DNA of 64,000 nucleotides, from the NCBI GenBank assembly GCA_936432065.2, contig OW386285.2, positions 184,202,301-184,266,300 on the forward strand, read 5' to 3'. Positions 1 through 12,009 of the stretch are shown piece after piece (position 1 is the stretch's first letter; each line of letters starts with the position of its first letter). The stretch is from Rutpela maculata. Its lineage: Eukaryota; Arthropoda; Insecta; Coleoptera; Cerambycidae. Below the pieces are notes generated by a model, which was not told where the DNA came from, did no database searches, and was given only the letters and a program-made list of their open reading frames with translations. The translations under genes were made by a program, and so were the position numbers.

Positions 1-254
1 CTCAACTGAAGATAAAAATGGATGTAAATGTTTTTCTATTGTTTTCTTTTAATCTCTGTGTTGTAATTCATTCCTTTACAAATATAAATTATCTGTTTTT
101 TTTTTTAATGTTAGATAGTTTTATATTATCAAAATATTTTTAAAAATTTTAAATGTCCATGTAACTAAATGTTTGTTGTATCCTTTGACTTGTGTAAATA
201 CTGATGTATACTTGACATCAATAAATTATCTTATCTTATCTTATCTTATCTTAA
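1..254 (+). mobile_element. 3' end of a non-LTR retrotransposon with (TTATC)n tail
   Basis: AT-rich, non-coding sequence ends in an AATAAA signal (about 220-225) followed directly by about five TTATC units ending near 254. A polyadenylation-like signal plus a short tandem tail is typical of the 3' end of non-LTR retrotransposons of the CR1/jockey type. The tail abuts a reverse-transcriptase fragment on the opposite strand, which loses its C-terminus exactly there, so I infer that this + strand element inserted into the other one. The body lies beyond the window. Confidence 0.55.
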
Positions 255-2490
255 TAATGCTGTAAGATATCACTGAATGAAAATGAGCAAAATAATACAT
301 CAACAATACAAACCTGTCAGTAACTTTTTGTAACTGATGTATAACATAACATACTGGTGCAATTTCTTTACATGTTGCCTCTAAATGGGAGGACCAAGTA
401 CAGTTGTCAGATAAGTGGATGCCTAAAAATTTGATATTATTCTCTTGCCTAAGAGTGCCATTATTTGTTCTAATTAACAAACTCTGATCAAATCCTTTTT
501 TGACAAATTAAATCTTAAAACTGATGATTTTTTTATTGTTTACAATTAATTCATTTTGTGCAAACCAAGTGTGCACTTCTTGAAGTTGTAGATTGGCTCT
601 ATTAACAAGTGAATCTACATTGTTTTCACTAACAAGAATGGTGGTGTCATCAGCATACATAATGGAGTTTGGAAGACAAAAATCATTTACATAGATGATG
701 TATAGCAGAGGCCCTAGAATGGATCCCTGCAGTACACCAATGTTTGAGGATAATGTTTTAGATTTATGATTGCTGATTTCGACTTATTGCATCTGATTTT
801 GTAGATAGCTAGTGAACCACATATGAGAGGTATTCCTCGTACACCATATTTTTCCAGCTTTTCAAGAAGGATTTTATGATTCATGGGGTCAAAAGCCTTG
901 CTTAAATCAACAAAGATACCTGCTGTTTTTTTTCTTTCCATCCAGATTTTTATATAGACCGTTAAGAAATTCAGTAATTGCGTTTATGGTTGACAGACCT
1001 TTACGAAAACCAAATTGCGAATGGGTAAATAAGTCATATTTGTCAAAAAAATTTATAATACATAACGATAGGTATTTTTCAAAAATTTTTGAAAGAGAGC
1101 TTAGTAACGATATTGGCCTATAATTTTCAATATTTGTCTTGTCACCAGACTTGGTATATACTTTGCGATTCTTAATTTATCGGGAAAGATACCTTCATTA
1201 AGTGGACAATTTATTAATTCAGTTGATGGTTTACTAATTTGATGCATACATTTTTTTTAGTAGGTTTGTGCTTATACTGTCATCTCCCGATGAAGTGGAA
1301 TCTTTTAGATTTTTGATGATATCCAGAATATCCTGTTCATTTGCAGGTTTGGAGTAAAGTGAATTGGAGTTATTTCCAAAAGATAAGTTCGTTTGGTTAT
1401 TTTTTAGTAAGTTTGTGTTTGACATAGCCATTGGTATTTTATTAAAGAAGTTGTTTATATTGATTAGAAATATATTCAGGATTACTAGCTATTGAATTAT
1501 CCGAGTTTTTGAGATTGTATTCTCTAGTAGTTTTGTGTTTTGTTGAATTAATAATGTTCCAAGCCGTCTTTGATTTATTATTAGAGTTTATTAAAAGTGA
1601 GTCATTATAAATTTTTTTTGCTCTAATTAACAATTTTTTGTAAATATTTTTGTATTTATAAAATACTTTTACTTCCTCATCTCCTGTTAATGTAGATTTA
1701 TACAATTTTTTTAACCGCCGTTTCGAGATTATTAGACCAGGTGTGATCCATTTATTCTTCATTTGTTGTTTTGCTCTTAAATGATTAGTACTTTTGAGTG
1801 GGAAAGCTATTTCAAAATGGTGCAGAAAAGTAACCATGAAGATATTAAATTTTTCATTGGCATTATGTGTTGGAGGAAAGATTTCATTCCAATCCTCTTT
1901 AGAAAGCAGAGTTAAGAAGTGATTGATATTGTTAGGATTATTAGTAGGTCTATATTTTATGATTGATTTGCTCATTTCCTCCTTTTCCGGTAAATTTACA
2001 GTTATCATTTGAGCTCTATGATCACTCATGGCATTGTCAATTACTTTGCTGTTGTATAGATTAGAATCTAAATTAACACATATAAGTATTATCTATACAT
2101 TTATTTAATCTAGTGGGTGACATGTAGGCTCTATACAATAAGAGTCGAAAACATTTTTAATGTCCTTATAATGTTTGTCTTGAGTGTGAAAATGTATATT
2201 AAAATCCCCACAGATAATCAAACTGAGTTGCTTGTTTCTGTTTATTAATACATCTAGCGTTCAATTTAATTTCTCAATGAATATTGAAAAATGTCCGTCT
2301 GGAGATCTATATAATAGTAGTATAATATAATAAAGTGTTTACTCTTCGTATAATATTCAAAATGCATTTCTAATGACATATCTTTAATGTAATCTATATT
2401 TTCAAACTTAGTGACTTGTTTTACATAAATTCCCACCCCACCATGATTTTTTAATTGGCGGCAATAGAGGTTGGCTAGTACATACATTGC
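255..2490 (-). pseudogene. Decayed non-LTR retrotransposon ORF2 (endonuclease + reverse transcriptase)
   Basis: Successive - strand fragments in different frames form one ORF2 in the expected order. 2266-2487 carries the APE-endonuclease signature NHGGVGIYVK. 1442-2029 starts with the endonuclease-terminal SDHRA motif and runs into the lysine-rich linker. 1234-1431 is the start of the RT region (a TSSGDDSIS stretch). 714-941 has RT motif A (FVDLSKAFD). A YADD catalytic box is encoded around 645-660, and 241-480 is the thumb region (KFLGIHLSDN, then FHSVISY). Several frameshifts and stops make it non-functional. The C-terminal ~100 residues are missing where the (TTATC)n tail begins. Clade (CR1 or jockey superfamily) is inferred from the domain layout only. 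Confidence 0.85.
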
Positions 2491-3350
2491 ATTTTATTGA
2501 TGTAAGGACTTGTTGCTAGTCTTAATCCCTGGAGTTTTTGTTTGGAAGACCTAAACAACTGAGTAATCGGGATCTCATGATTCCTCAAGTTTGATACTCA
2601 GTGTTCTGGTCACCTTACGGGAGCTTGATAGGGATTTTTTTTGTGATTTCTCTAGAAATCTTTAAGTACCTAGACCATTATTAGTAGATAAATACATACA
2701 GATCACGTCAAATTCCAATCCCGTCGGAGAGAAATCTTCGATAGGGATTTTTTTTATGCAAAAATAACAGAAACCAAAAGACGTCAGACCACTAATTACT
2801 GTATAAGCAGACTAAAATTACGTCAAATTCCAATCTTGTCAGAGAAATCTTCGATAGGATTTTTTTTATGCAAAAATCCCAATAATATAAAGACGTAAAG
2901 GGCCTTATTGTCAGTGAAAAATTGAAATCACGTCTTCAGAGAGCATCATTAATGATCTGAGGTAGTGCAGCCTTGCTCCATTTCTCGTCTATCGAAGTGC
3001 ATCTTATCTCGAATCCGACTGGGAGTGGAAGAACGGGGCAGAATGCGGCTGGCACCTCTTAATAAATAAATTGGTGTCGCGTCATTTTGACGCCAGGTAG
3101 TGTGTTCTTCTACATAAACATGTAACAGTAATATAATTTTAGTATCTGCTTCCTCTTGTGAAGAGCGTAAGCTCTTGTATAGTAAACTTTACAGTTGAAC
3201 CATTTTTGCTAGTAAGCAATGTGCACTGATCATTCTGTGATAATTAAAGGTTAGTACCATGTAAGTAGTGGGCATATTTGTCTTGGTTCTATTCATTATG
3301 TAGAAGGTTGACAAGTTGTTCCTTATTTTTGCCATTGAATGAAAACTTTA
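2491..3350. other. Gene-free interval with a 115-bp tandem repeat
   Basis: No convincing coding frame. It contains the tandem repeat annotated separately, then AT-rich sequence between two retrotransposons. Confidence 0.6.
2702..2935. repeat. Two-unit tandem repeat, period about 115 bp
   Basis: The word CGTCAAATTCCAATC recurs at about 2706 and 2821, each followed by GAGAAATCTTCGATAGG, a T-run and ATGCAAAAAT. A fainter piece of the unit (TTGATAGGGATTTTTTTTG) lies at about 2627-2645. Confidence 0.75.
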
Positions 3351-3773
3351 TTTTTAGATTTACAAAAATTGCACATTTTCAATAAGGTACAGGAGTATGG
3401 AATTAAAAATTTACTTATTATATTTACAAAAAATGTTATGCCTAAAAAAAGAAAGTGGTACAGTCACTAAGGTAGCAAGCTACCAGCTTCAGTTTTTCAC
3501 GTTTATTGATGAGTGCATTACATTATACCATAATAATACCTACTGACAGGCTATGCTGTACTACACACACAAAAATAGCATTTTAAGTTAGTATTACATA
3601 AATGAGGAATTAAGAGTTTACTGTGAAAATTTTACATAGTATATTTTTACATATTATATTTTACATAGTATACATTTTGATTGAGACATGTTGCTAAAGT
3701 CTTTATACAAATAAATTTTTTACTTGGGTTTCATTAATGAATCTTAGCCAATTTTTACACTTTTTTGTATATT

Positions 3774-5413
3774 TTAAGTTTTTGTGCTTAAAGGCAGTTC
3801 ATTGAATATTTTAGGTGCCATGTATGTTATGCATTTTTGAGATATTCTTTTAGATTTTTTTGGTATTTCTGCTATCATTTTTATAGGCTGTCTTGTATTG
3901 TAATATAAACTATTTACAAATGTTATTAAATTTTTGTTATTAAATATTTTTTGCAGCACTTTGTGCATGTAGGTCTTTCTTAGGCTAAGGATGTCTATTT
4001 CATTATACAAGAGATCTTTTGGATATGTACTATACTTGTTTAGTATAATCTTTAATGCTTTTTTTTGTAGGATTTCTAGCGAGTTTATTGTAGTCTCATA
4101 ACTTGTGCCCCATGCTATACTTCCATACTGCAACACTGAATGAAACAACGCATAATATACCATTTTTAAGTTTTCTTTGCTCATGAACCCTTTCAATTTT
4201 CTTAATATAAATATTGCCTTCCGTAGCTGAGGAGCGATGTATTGTACATGTTTATCAAAACGCAAGTTATGCCTAGATACTTTACCTCTTCTGTTATATG
4301 TATTTTATTTTCACAGTCACATGTTATATTACTTTTATCGCATTCTTCATTGATTAGTGTTATGATATTAAATGATGGTTTAGTACAAGACTCTACACAA
4401 AATGGAAGACACTTAGTTTTTTCCCAGTTTAGAGTTAGTAAATTGACGTCTAATCAAAATTTTATTTTTTTTAGGGTGTTTATCATTTTCGACTTTAATT
4501 TCTCCCATGTACTTCCATTTATAATGATGACAGTGTCATCGGCATAAGATATACATGTATTTGTTGTATTGTAACTGAGTAAATCATTGATGTAAATTAG
4601 AAAAAGGATTGGGCCCATAACCGTACCTTGTGGGACTCCAAATTCCACAGACCGCAGTTCGCTCATTGATTTATTAACAGTTACTCTTTGTAGCCTATTT
4701 TTTAAGTAATTTTCCATAAGCTTATATACAGTACCACGAAATCCCAATATTTCTAACTTCCGCAGTAACAGATCGTGATGCACTGTGTCAAATGCTTTAC
4801 GAAGATCTAGAAAAACACCAGATGTAGGGAGGGACATGTCTATATCAGAGTAAACAGTTTTTGTTAATAACATCATGGCATCTTCTGTGCATCGTTTTTG
4901 TTGAAAACCGAACTGATGTGGATGTAAAATTTTGTTTTCGCTTAAAAAGTTCATTATCCTATCTTTAGAACTTTCTCAAAAATGTTTGAGAGACTTGATA
5001 AAAGGGATATTGGACGATAGTTTGTAGTTTTTTCCTTGTTTCCTGCTTTATACAACGGTTTAACATTTGCGATTTTATAAGTGTGAAGGACAAATGCCTG
5101 TAGAGAAGATGCTGTTTACAATATGAGTTATTGGTTGTACTATGAACTGACATAGGTATCTTTTTTAACAAATCTGAAGTAAGCCCATCTATCTCAGGAG
5201 CTTTTCCATTTTTAAGTTTCCTGATAACTTTTCATATAAATATCTTTCTTGGCTCAGAGGCTTTATTTCCTCAGCTAGTTGTTTACCGATATTAGAGGAG
5301 AAATTGTTAAAGTGTTCTGCTTTATCTTCATCATTTTGTAGAATAACACCATCCTCCCCTTCTATATTTTCTATTTTGTCATGTTTTTTCAAAATATTCA
5401 TTGCACTTTTCAA
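3774..5413 (-). pseudogene. Reverse transcriptase part of ORF2, frameshifted
   Basis: This would copy element RNA at a nicked chromosomal site (target-primed reverse transcription). 5189-5413 is the linker before the RT. In 4454-4954 I see the template-binding stretch HQFGFQQKRCTEDA, motif A VFLDLRKAFDTVHHDLL, the FGVPQGTVMGPILFLIYIND block and catalytic YADD. 3774-4265 is the C-terminal part with the FHSVLQYGSIAWG motif that follows the RT in CR1/jockey elements. The 4965-5171 stretch reads out of frame over what should be the GNK..NYRPISLL block, showing a frameshift. All catalytic residues are visible, but the frame is broken at least twice, so no active enzyme is expected. Confidence 0.85.
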
Positions 5414-5688
5414 TATTTACGTAAGTCTTTTTTGTTATTTTTTAGTTGGTTACCGTAGTATGAGTTTTTGGCTGAATTTATAAGCTTATGTATTTTATTT
5501 CTATACAATTTATATCTGTTTTTCAGATTCTCATCAATTAGATTTAGTCGTTTTTTATGCAGGCTATCACGAACTCTAATTGAATTCATAATACCTTCTG
5601 TGATCCATGGTGTTTTTTTTTTATCTTTTTGGTAATCCGTTTTAGTTGAGTTGAATCATGCACATATGTTCTTATTATGTTTATAAAA

Positions 5689-6567
5689 TTATTCACACAT
5701 AATTCCATTTACGCTGTTCCATTCTTCTTGCGAAAGTTTCTCATATAGGTACTTGTAGTTAATATTAGCGGCTTCAAAAGTTTCTGCCTCCTTTTCCTGT
5801 TTTGCATTTTCAATTTCGAATATTACAGCATGGTGATCAGTTATTTTTGTTTTAAGCACATAAGTTGAAATTTTGTTTAAGTTTTGTGGGTTTTTTAGAA
5901 GTACGTGATCTAAGCAGCTTTTCTGATTACTAATTTCTCTAGTATATACATTAATAAGCGATATATAACCTGATTCATGTATTATGTTTAGATAATCATC
6001 AATAATACTCCTATCTTCTTCTTTCAAAATATTAAAGTTTAAATCACCTATTACAATTTCCATATTAACATTAGTGTCTGTTTGCAAAAGATTTTTCAGT
6101 TCGTTTATGAAATATTCCCCATTTACCGAGGGAGGTCGATAAACAGCGTTGAAAGCTAGTTTTAAATTTTCATCAATTTTTATTTTACATTTTAAAACTA
6201 CTACATCTGCTACTTTGGTTTTCGTTACATCTACAGCCCATTTTTTATGTATTAACACAATTACACCATCATTTTGATTGATCTGTTCTTGATTATAGAA
6301 AATATTATAGCCTTCGATTTGGAAATAATTCAGATTGTCAACTTGCCAAGTTTCTGTAAGGATAATACAATCAAACTGATAGTCCAGTGAATTTAGAACA
6401 ACCAAAAAACTATCATGATTCTTGTTTATACTCCTAATGTTCAGACTTAAAATTTTAAATTCATGTTTTCCTCTAACTGCATATTTATAATCGTCTATAT
6501 CATCACATACCAAAGTGTCAGTTTGTAAGTCTCTGTCCATAATATTTACAATTTCTATATCACCCAT
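5689..6567 (-). CDS. APE-type endonuclease domain of ORF2 (292-residue open block)
   Basis: N-terminal part of ORF2, open for 292 codons from an ATG at 6567. It shows the hallmarks of apurinic-like endonucleases of non-LTR elements: LSLNIRS near residue 42, ILTETW (catalytic Glu) near 70, a YRPPS block, GDLNFN (metal- and catalysis-related Asp/Asn), SCLDHVLL and TDHHAVIFEI (general-base Asp-His). This enzyme nicks target DNA to prime reverse transcription. It ends at a stop just after the endonuclease, whereas intact elements continue into the RT, so this block is a fragment of a broken ORF2. Confidence 0.85.
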   Translation of the reverse strand: MGDIEIVNIMDRDLQTDTLVCDDIDDYKYAVRGKHEFKILSLNIRSINKNHDSFLVVLNSLDYQFDCIILTETWQVDNLNYFQIEGYNIFYNQEQINQNDGVIVLIHKKWAVDVTKTKVADVVVLKCKIKIDENLKLAFNAVYRPPSVNGEYFINELKNLLQTDTNVNMEIVIGDLNFNILKEEDRSIIDDYLNIIHESGYISLINVYTREISNQKSCLDHVLLKNPQNLNKISTYVLKTKITDHHAVIFEIENAKQEKEAETFEAANINYKYLYEKLSQEEWNSVNGIMCE

Positions 6568-6963
6568 TTTAATAACATCACTACAATTAACACACTACAA
6601 ACACTAATATTTAATTTTCCTTTATTATTTGTGGGACGCCTTTAATATATTTAATAAAAATGTCTTGTTCTTCTCTTCCCTTTCTTTCTTCTAATTCTGC
6701 CTTTACTTTCATATAAATTTCTTGTTGGGCTGGTGTCTGATCGGATGAGATGCGCACTGCAGTATTTTGCAAATTTCACTTCTTTAGAATAATAATAACA
6801 GTCTCTGCATGGTCTAGCATTACTTTTACTGGTCTAATTTTGTCTGCCTTTTTTCCCAATCTAAATATATTTCTTATTTCTAATGGCGAATCTGACAAAT
6901 CTCTTAGAATTTGTATTCTTTTTATCTTCTTCTTTCCTCTGAGCTAGCTCATTCAAATTTGGT

Positions 6964-7308
6964 TCAGGCATTATATAAGATTAAGTTCTTGGATCTTTTT
7001 TGTCTTTCAAAAACTTCATTTACAATATTTTCATTTTGTAAAATGCACTCGCTGCTCTTGTTCTTTAATTTTTCTACTTCTTTTTGCAAATCTTCAATTA
7101 ATCTTCTAAGCACTGGTATCTGCAGGAGCCCTTCTTCACAATCTTCACAAAAAAATTTTAGTTTTCTCGCTTGGAGTTGCAAGCATTTAACTTCTGTTGC
7201 AGTAACATTTGCACATTGTATATGAAGAAACCTGTTACAACCATCAAATTTAAAACTTGTTTTATCCTCTGATACTTCCAGTTTACACTTTAAACAAATC
7301 TTACTCAT
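6964..7308 (-). pseudogene. ORF1 with PHD-type zinc finger and coiled coil (gag-like), frameshifted
   Basis: Starts at ATG 7308. Residues 5-57 hold a PHD-like Cys/His pattern (C5, C8, C24, H29, C32, C54, C57), followed by a heptad-like, Glu/Lys/Leu-rich segment at about 66-100 that may form a coiled coil. ORF1 proteins of this kind coat element RNA. The open frame stops near a SKNLILYNA stretch. The continuation lies in another frame at about 6960-6750 (reading towards RNIFRLGKKADKIRPVKV), which resembles the conserved second half of such ORF1 proteins, so one frameshift splits the gene. ORF2 begins about 60 bp downstream. Confidence 0.7.
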
Positions 7309-7310
7309 CC

Positions 7311-9594
7311 TTTCCTGAGTCCGACCCTGAGTATTAGAGTTTTTCTAGTTGTAAAGTGTTTAGTTATCAATTTACTTTTTATAAGTTTTTTGTGTAATTT
7401 AAAATGTTTCTTTTGAAAAGGAAACAAACTTATTTAAATAATTATGTAAATAACTATTTATATCAATGAACTGTATAAACACATTCAGGAGTCCTTATTT
7501 CACTATACATTGAAGTTTCAGCTTTTAAATCACACTATTTCCTCCGAAAATTTGTTCTCGAAGTAAGAGCAACTTGCTAGTTTCACACTCAAAATACTTA
7601 TTACTGAGGAATTTTTTCCAATCCCGAGGAATCTTGATCTTAGTCTCTTAATGTTCAAAGATTTTTTTGTAAAAAGTAATTTTCTCCGTGGTTTTCCATG
7701 TTTCTCCGGGATATGCTGTAATTGACTAGGGACAAACAACTAAAACCTTAAAGTACATAGCAATCCAACAAAAAAATATGTGAGTCAGAAATTCCCACGT
7801 GGGGGGATGGGGGGTATACACTAACCTTCGCTCTAATAACAGATCTAAGGACAACACTGAAGTTACCATACCAGCGCATAGTTCCACTACCATGGAAGCA
7901 TCATTTACCTCCATAGTATCGTATATCTTCAACTTCCAACTCCTGATATGTTTCAGTTAAATGTGTCTTGTTTTAAACAAAAATTAAAACTGTCTTCTTA
8001 CAAGTTTGTTGGAAAATATTAAAGTACAAAAATGTTAGTGTACTGTTATTTTATTATTGCAGAAAATGTATAAATATTAGTCTATTCATTACATGATGTC
8101 TAATATATTTAGTTCCTATACATGTAGTTTTATAAGTCAATAAATAATTATTTTTACCTTTAGAACATTGGATAGGTACTGTATTGTAGGTACTTGAATT
8201 ATTTTAAAATGTGTTAGGGTACAGTTGGACTCACTGTTTGTGTCTTTTATCCTTTTGTATTGTTTGTTTTATACAAAAAAGTGGTATTATTATTACTACG
8301 ATGGGTTTCAGAATCTGACCTGCCAATCGATTATTCAACAAATTGTTAGAATAACCACAAAGTGGAAAATATTGAAAAATAAAATTCTTTCGTTTTAATT
8401 TCAGTAAAATCAATTTTCTTTTTTAACCTAATGCAACAAGGATGTTATGCTCTTATGGGTATTTATCAAGTGAGATAGCTTCAAGAATATTCACAATTAA
8501 CGAGCTCAACTAAGACTTTCAACAAAATATACTTGATTTCGAGATTTGGGAAATGAACAAAAGGAATAGAGAATATTATTTAGGTATTAAGCAAATCACA
8601 ACTTACACACTTTTCTTTATTATGAAATTACCTACTTTCTGTGTATTATTGTTCTAATCTGGACACGTTTTTAGCGTTGTCAGATTAGGGCAAATAACAA
8701 ATAATAATTAATTGTAAAAAGAACAAAAAGAATATTAGACACTTACTTTGATTGTAGCCATCTGATAGCCTTTTGGAGACTTGAACTAGCCTAAATAGCA
8801 CTAAGAGGTTTTCCTGAGATTCGAATAGTTGGGACAGAAAAGGTAGATTCTTGAAAACTACTCTTCTTTATCCTACCGACTGCACCACATAAGGGTTGAG
8901 GATCGAAAACATCCTCTTTAAAAAAAAACTTAATACTAAATATCAGTATTATAACGATATAAAAATACAGCGAGTAATTAGCTTAGACAATAGCTCTGCC
9001 TAGAAATGCAAAAGAACTCCCATTTATAATATTTGCCTTATCTGTTAAATGACGCAATGCAAGGATAATACCTAGAATATGATTATGTAATGACGTGCAT
9101 AATTTAAATGTGTTACCCATGTTTGCTAAACTCTGCAAACATCAAATAGCCGAATGTTGCATATAGTTGGCATTTACAGTTACTTTTGAGAGCCGACACC
9201 CTGCTATGTTAAATAAAGACATTTTTGTTTATTTATTTATTAATCTCGCCGCACGTCCGCCACTTTGACCGACTCAAATGATTCCATAATTACTCTGTAT
9301 GGTACAGTAATGACCCAACCATACATAGTCTGAGCAAACAAATTGTAGTTTGAGTTTATGGATACTGAAGGGCAAAGGCAGATTCGTCTGATGATTCGCT
9401 AAGCCAACTTTTCTGTGACGTCATGTTGTTTGAGAGGTTTTACCGGAATGGGCAGACTATGTATATGCAGAAGTGTTTACTTTGTTAATGCTTAGCCAGC
9501 TGAGATCATATCGAAATGAAACAAAATGCAGAACACAAACTTGATCATCCATCTTTATAAGAAATTTGTTTATATACATAGCTGATGGTAATTA
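7311..9594. other. Gene-free AT-rich interval
   Basis: Only short open frames without recognisable motifs and no clear splice-flanked exon. Nothing else identified up to the mariner element. Confidence 0.5.
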
Positions 9595-9596
9595 TA

Positions 9597-10149
9597 CAGG
9601 GTGTTTGGTAAGGCGATGCCGACCCTGAACACGGAGATAGAGGGGGTCATTTGGCATCTATATGACCAAACATACCTATATGAAAAATGCTACGGTTTTT
9701 TTTATATTACCGATTTTGTACTTTTTTAAAAAATCTCCATGTTTCATCATTTATTTAAGTATTACGTAGTAAATTTAACTTTTAATATCCTGAAATATTT
9801 TTTTTCTTTATCCTAAATACATAAACTTCCAACAAAACGAAAAAAATAAAAGTTTCCGTCGCCTATAAAAAAAAAAATGACATTTGTTAGAAGAAAATTG
9901 TAATGGTAATTAAAAGTGTCGATTTTCGAAGTCTTACAAGTTTTTTTAAAAAAGTCATCCAGATATTACAATTACTTTTAAAACATCTCTATTGTATCTT
10001 ATTTCAGTGGCAATATGATACATACCATCAAGTTTTATCAGTCACTAAAAATAGACAAAAGTCTATCAATCGGCAATAATTTTTCATTTAATCAAAAATT
10101 AAATATGCGAGTTCTTTCAACAAAAACAAAGCTATCGTTTCAAAAACAG
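9597..10149 (+). repeat. Left terminal inverted repeat of the mariner-like element (~553 bp)
   Basis: Pairs with 11412-11964 from the terminal CAGGGTGTTTGG to the internal AAAGCTATC and TTTCAAAAA words. Short poly-A/T length differences and scattered substitutions separate the arms. Confidence 0.9.
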
Positions 10150-10315
10150 TCAGAAACAGTCATTTGTTTGTTAATAATATCACTGACAGCTGTCAACGCG
10201 CACACTTTCGTATTTCTTGTGTTTTTAACGAAGTTTATAGCTATCCTTAGTGTTGTGTCATTTTGTACTGATAATTTGTTTTAAGTTTCTGACATATTGA
10301 GTAAAATTAATTTCA

Positions 10316-11392
10316 ATGGCTACTTTTAGTAACCAAGAGTATGCTGACATACTCTTTTACTATGGAAAAGCAGATGGGAATGCTTACCTTGCTGCAAGAT
10401 TGTATCATGAACGATTTCATCCACGTAGAAAGACTCCAGATCCGCGTGTATTCAGCAAAACTTATCGCCGAATGGTGGAAACAGGTAATTTACATCAACA
10501 TGAGCCAGCTGCAGGACCTGCACGCCATCACCCCGAAGATGACGAAAATATTCTAGCCGCATTTGCTGCTGATCCCACAACAAGCGTTAGAAAAGTGGCA
10601 CAGCAACTTGGATTGTCAATTTGGAAGACTTGGTCAGTAATGAATACAGAGAAGAAACATCCTTACCATTATACTTCAGTACAGGGCCTCGAAGAGGGCG
10701 ACCCTTTACGAAGAATAGCATTTTGTCGCTTTTTATTGAATGCTGATATTGAGGACCCCCATTACTTAAAATCTATTCTTTGGACGGATGAATCAAAATT
10801 CACCCGTGAAGGTATAACCAATTTTCATAATCTCCATTATTGGGCAGACAAGGGCGACAACCCGCAAATGAAGAAACAAACTTCGTTTCAAAATAAGTTT
10901 AGTGTCAATGTTTGGATGGGTGTAATTGCTGGACATGTCATTGGGCCTCATTATCTACCAGACAACCTGAACGGAGACGCTTACCTTGACTTTTTGCAGA
11001 ACGATCTTCCTCCGCTCCTGGAAAATTTGCCAATTAACCTTCGCCACCATATCATTTTCCAAAACGACGGATGCCCAGCTCACTACCGGTTGACAGTCCG
11101 CCAATTCTTAGATCAAACATATCCCGATCGATGGATTGGGCGTAGTGGACCTATTCTGTGGCCTGCAAGGTCCCCAGATTTAACGCCACTGGACTATTAC
11201 GTATGGGGTATGATGAAGGAACTTGTATACAATGAGGAAATACAAAGCCGTGTTCAACTAGTGGCAAAAATAGAGGGAGCCGCTCTATAACTGCGACAAG
11301 AAATGAGGTTAAGGACAACTACTGTTGAAATTAGAAGACGGGCGAGGAAATGCATTAGAAATAATGGTTCTCATTTTGAACACCAAAAATAA
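10316..11392 (+). pseudogene. Mariner-like (DD41D-spaced) transposase with one premature stop
   Basis: The frame is open for 324 codons from ATG 10316 to a TAA at 11288-11290, then continues in the same frame for 33 more codons to a second TAA at 11390-11392. The extension ends in a CI..NGSHFEH-like tail usual for such transposases, so the first stop looks like a single nonsense mutation. Residues about 5-58 match the DUF4817 helix-turn-helix region, and a second DNA-binding segment follows at about 77-110. The catalytic acids are probably D158 (WTDESKF), D251 (FQNDGCPAH) and D293 (SPDLTPLDYYVWG), giving 41 residues between the last two; D41D spacing is known in some Tc1/mariner groups. The enzyme would cut at the terminal repeats and insert at TA. 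Confidence 0.9.
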
Positions 11393-11411
11393 TAAATTTG
11401 TTTTAAATAAA

Positions 11412-11964
11412 GTTTTTTGAAATGATAGCTTTGTTTTTGTTGAAAGAACGCGCATATTTAATTTTTGATTAAATAAAAAATATTGCCGATTGATAGTCTT
11501 TTATCTATTTTTAGTGACTGGTAAAACTTGATGGTATGTATGATATTGCCACTTAAAGAGGATACAATAGAGAAGTTTTAAAAGTAATTGTAATATCTTG
11601 ATGACTTTTTTAAAAAAATTTGTAATACATCGAAAATCAACACTTTTAATTACCATTACAATTTTCTTCTAACAAATGTAATTTTTTTTTTATAGGCGAC
11701 GGAAACTCTTATTTTTTTCTTGTTTTGTTGAAAGTTTATGTATTTAGGATAAGGAAAAAAAAATAATTCAGAATATCAAAAGTTAAATTTACTATGTAAT
11801 ACTTAAATAAATGATTAAACATGGAGATTTTTTAAAAAAGTACGAAATCGGTAATATAAAAAAAACCGTAGCATTTTTCATATAGGTATGTTTGGTCATA
11901 TAGATGCCAAATGGCCCCCTCTATCTCCCTGTTCAGGGCCGGCATCGCCTTACCAAACACCCTG
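11412..11964 (-). repeat. Right terminal inverted repeat of the mariner-like element
   Basis: Inverted copy of 9597-10149. It starts just downstream of the transposase gene's original stop and ends at the TA duplication. Confidence 0.9.
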
Positions 11965-11991
11965 TATATATATATATATATATATATATAT
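11965..11991. repeat. (TA)n microsatellite
   Basis: About 13 TA units directly after the mariner end, between it and the splice acceptor of the next exon. The insertion probably targeted this tract. Confidence 0.9.
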
Positions 11992-12009
11992 CTTTAATTT
12001 TTCTTACAG

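Larger units (their letters stand above)
3350..7310 (-). mobile_element. CR1/jockey-like non-LTR retrotransposon, nearly complete but degenerate
   Basis: Reading down the - strand there is a PHD-finger ORF1 (7308 to about 6630), then ORF2 with APE endonuclease (6567-5689), linker (about 5413-5189), RT with YADD (4954-4454) and the RT C-terminal region (4265-3774), followed by a 3' untranslated stretch. Frameshifts separate these blocks. A PHD finger in ORF1 together with APE and RT in ORF2 is known from CR1 and jockey superfamily elements. The 5' and 3' limits are approximate because no target duplication was identified. Confidence 0.85.
9597..11964 (+). mobile_element. Complete mariner-like transposon with long terminal inverted repeats
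   Basis: The element starts CAGGGTGTTTGGTAAGGCGA and ends with the complement of this, TACCAAACACCCTG. It is flanked by TA at 9595-9596 and 11965-11966, the TA target duplication of Tc1/mariner elements. It is 2,368 bp long, and the inverted repeats run about 553 bp inward at each end with a few percent mismatch. One transposase gene lies between them. The right end lies inside or beside a (TA)n tract, and the element ends only 45 bp before the Pkn-like exon. Confidence 0.93.

Noticed and set aside
10015..10284. 89-residue frame upstream of the transposase
   Set aside because: Mostly inside the mariner left TIR, AT-rich and without motifs; a chance frame.
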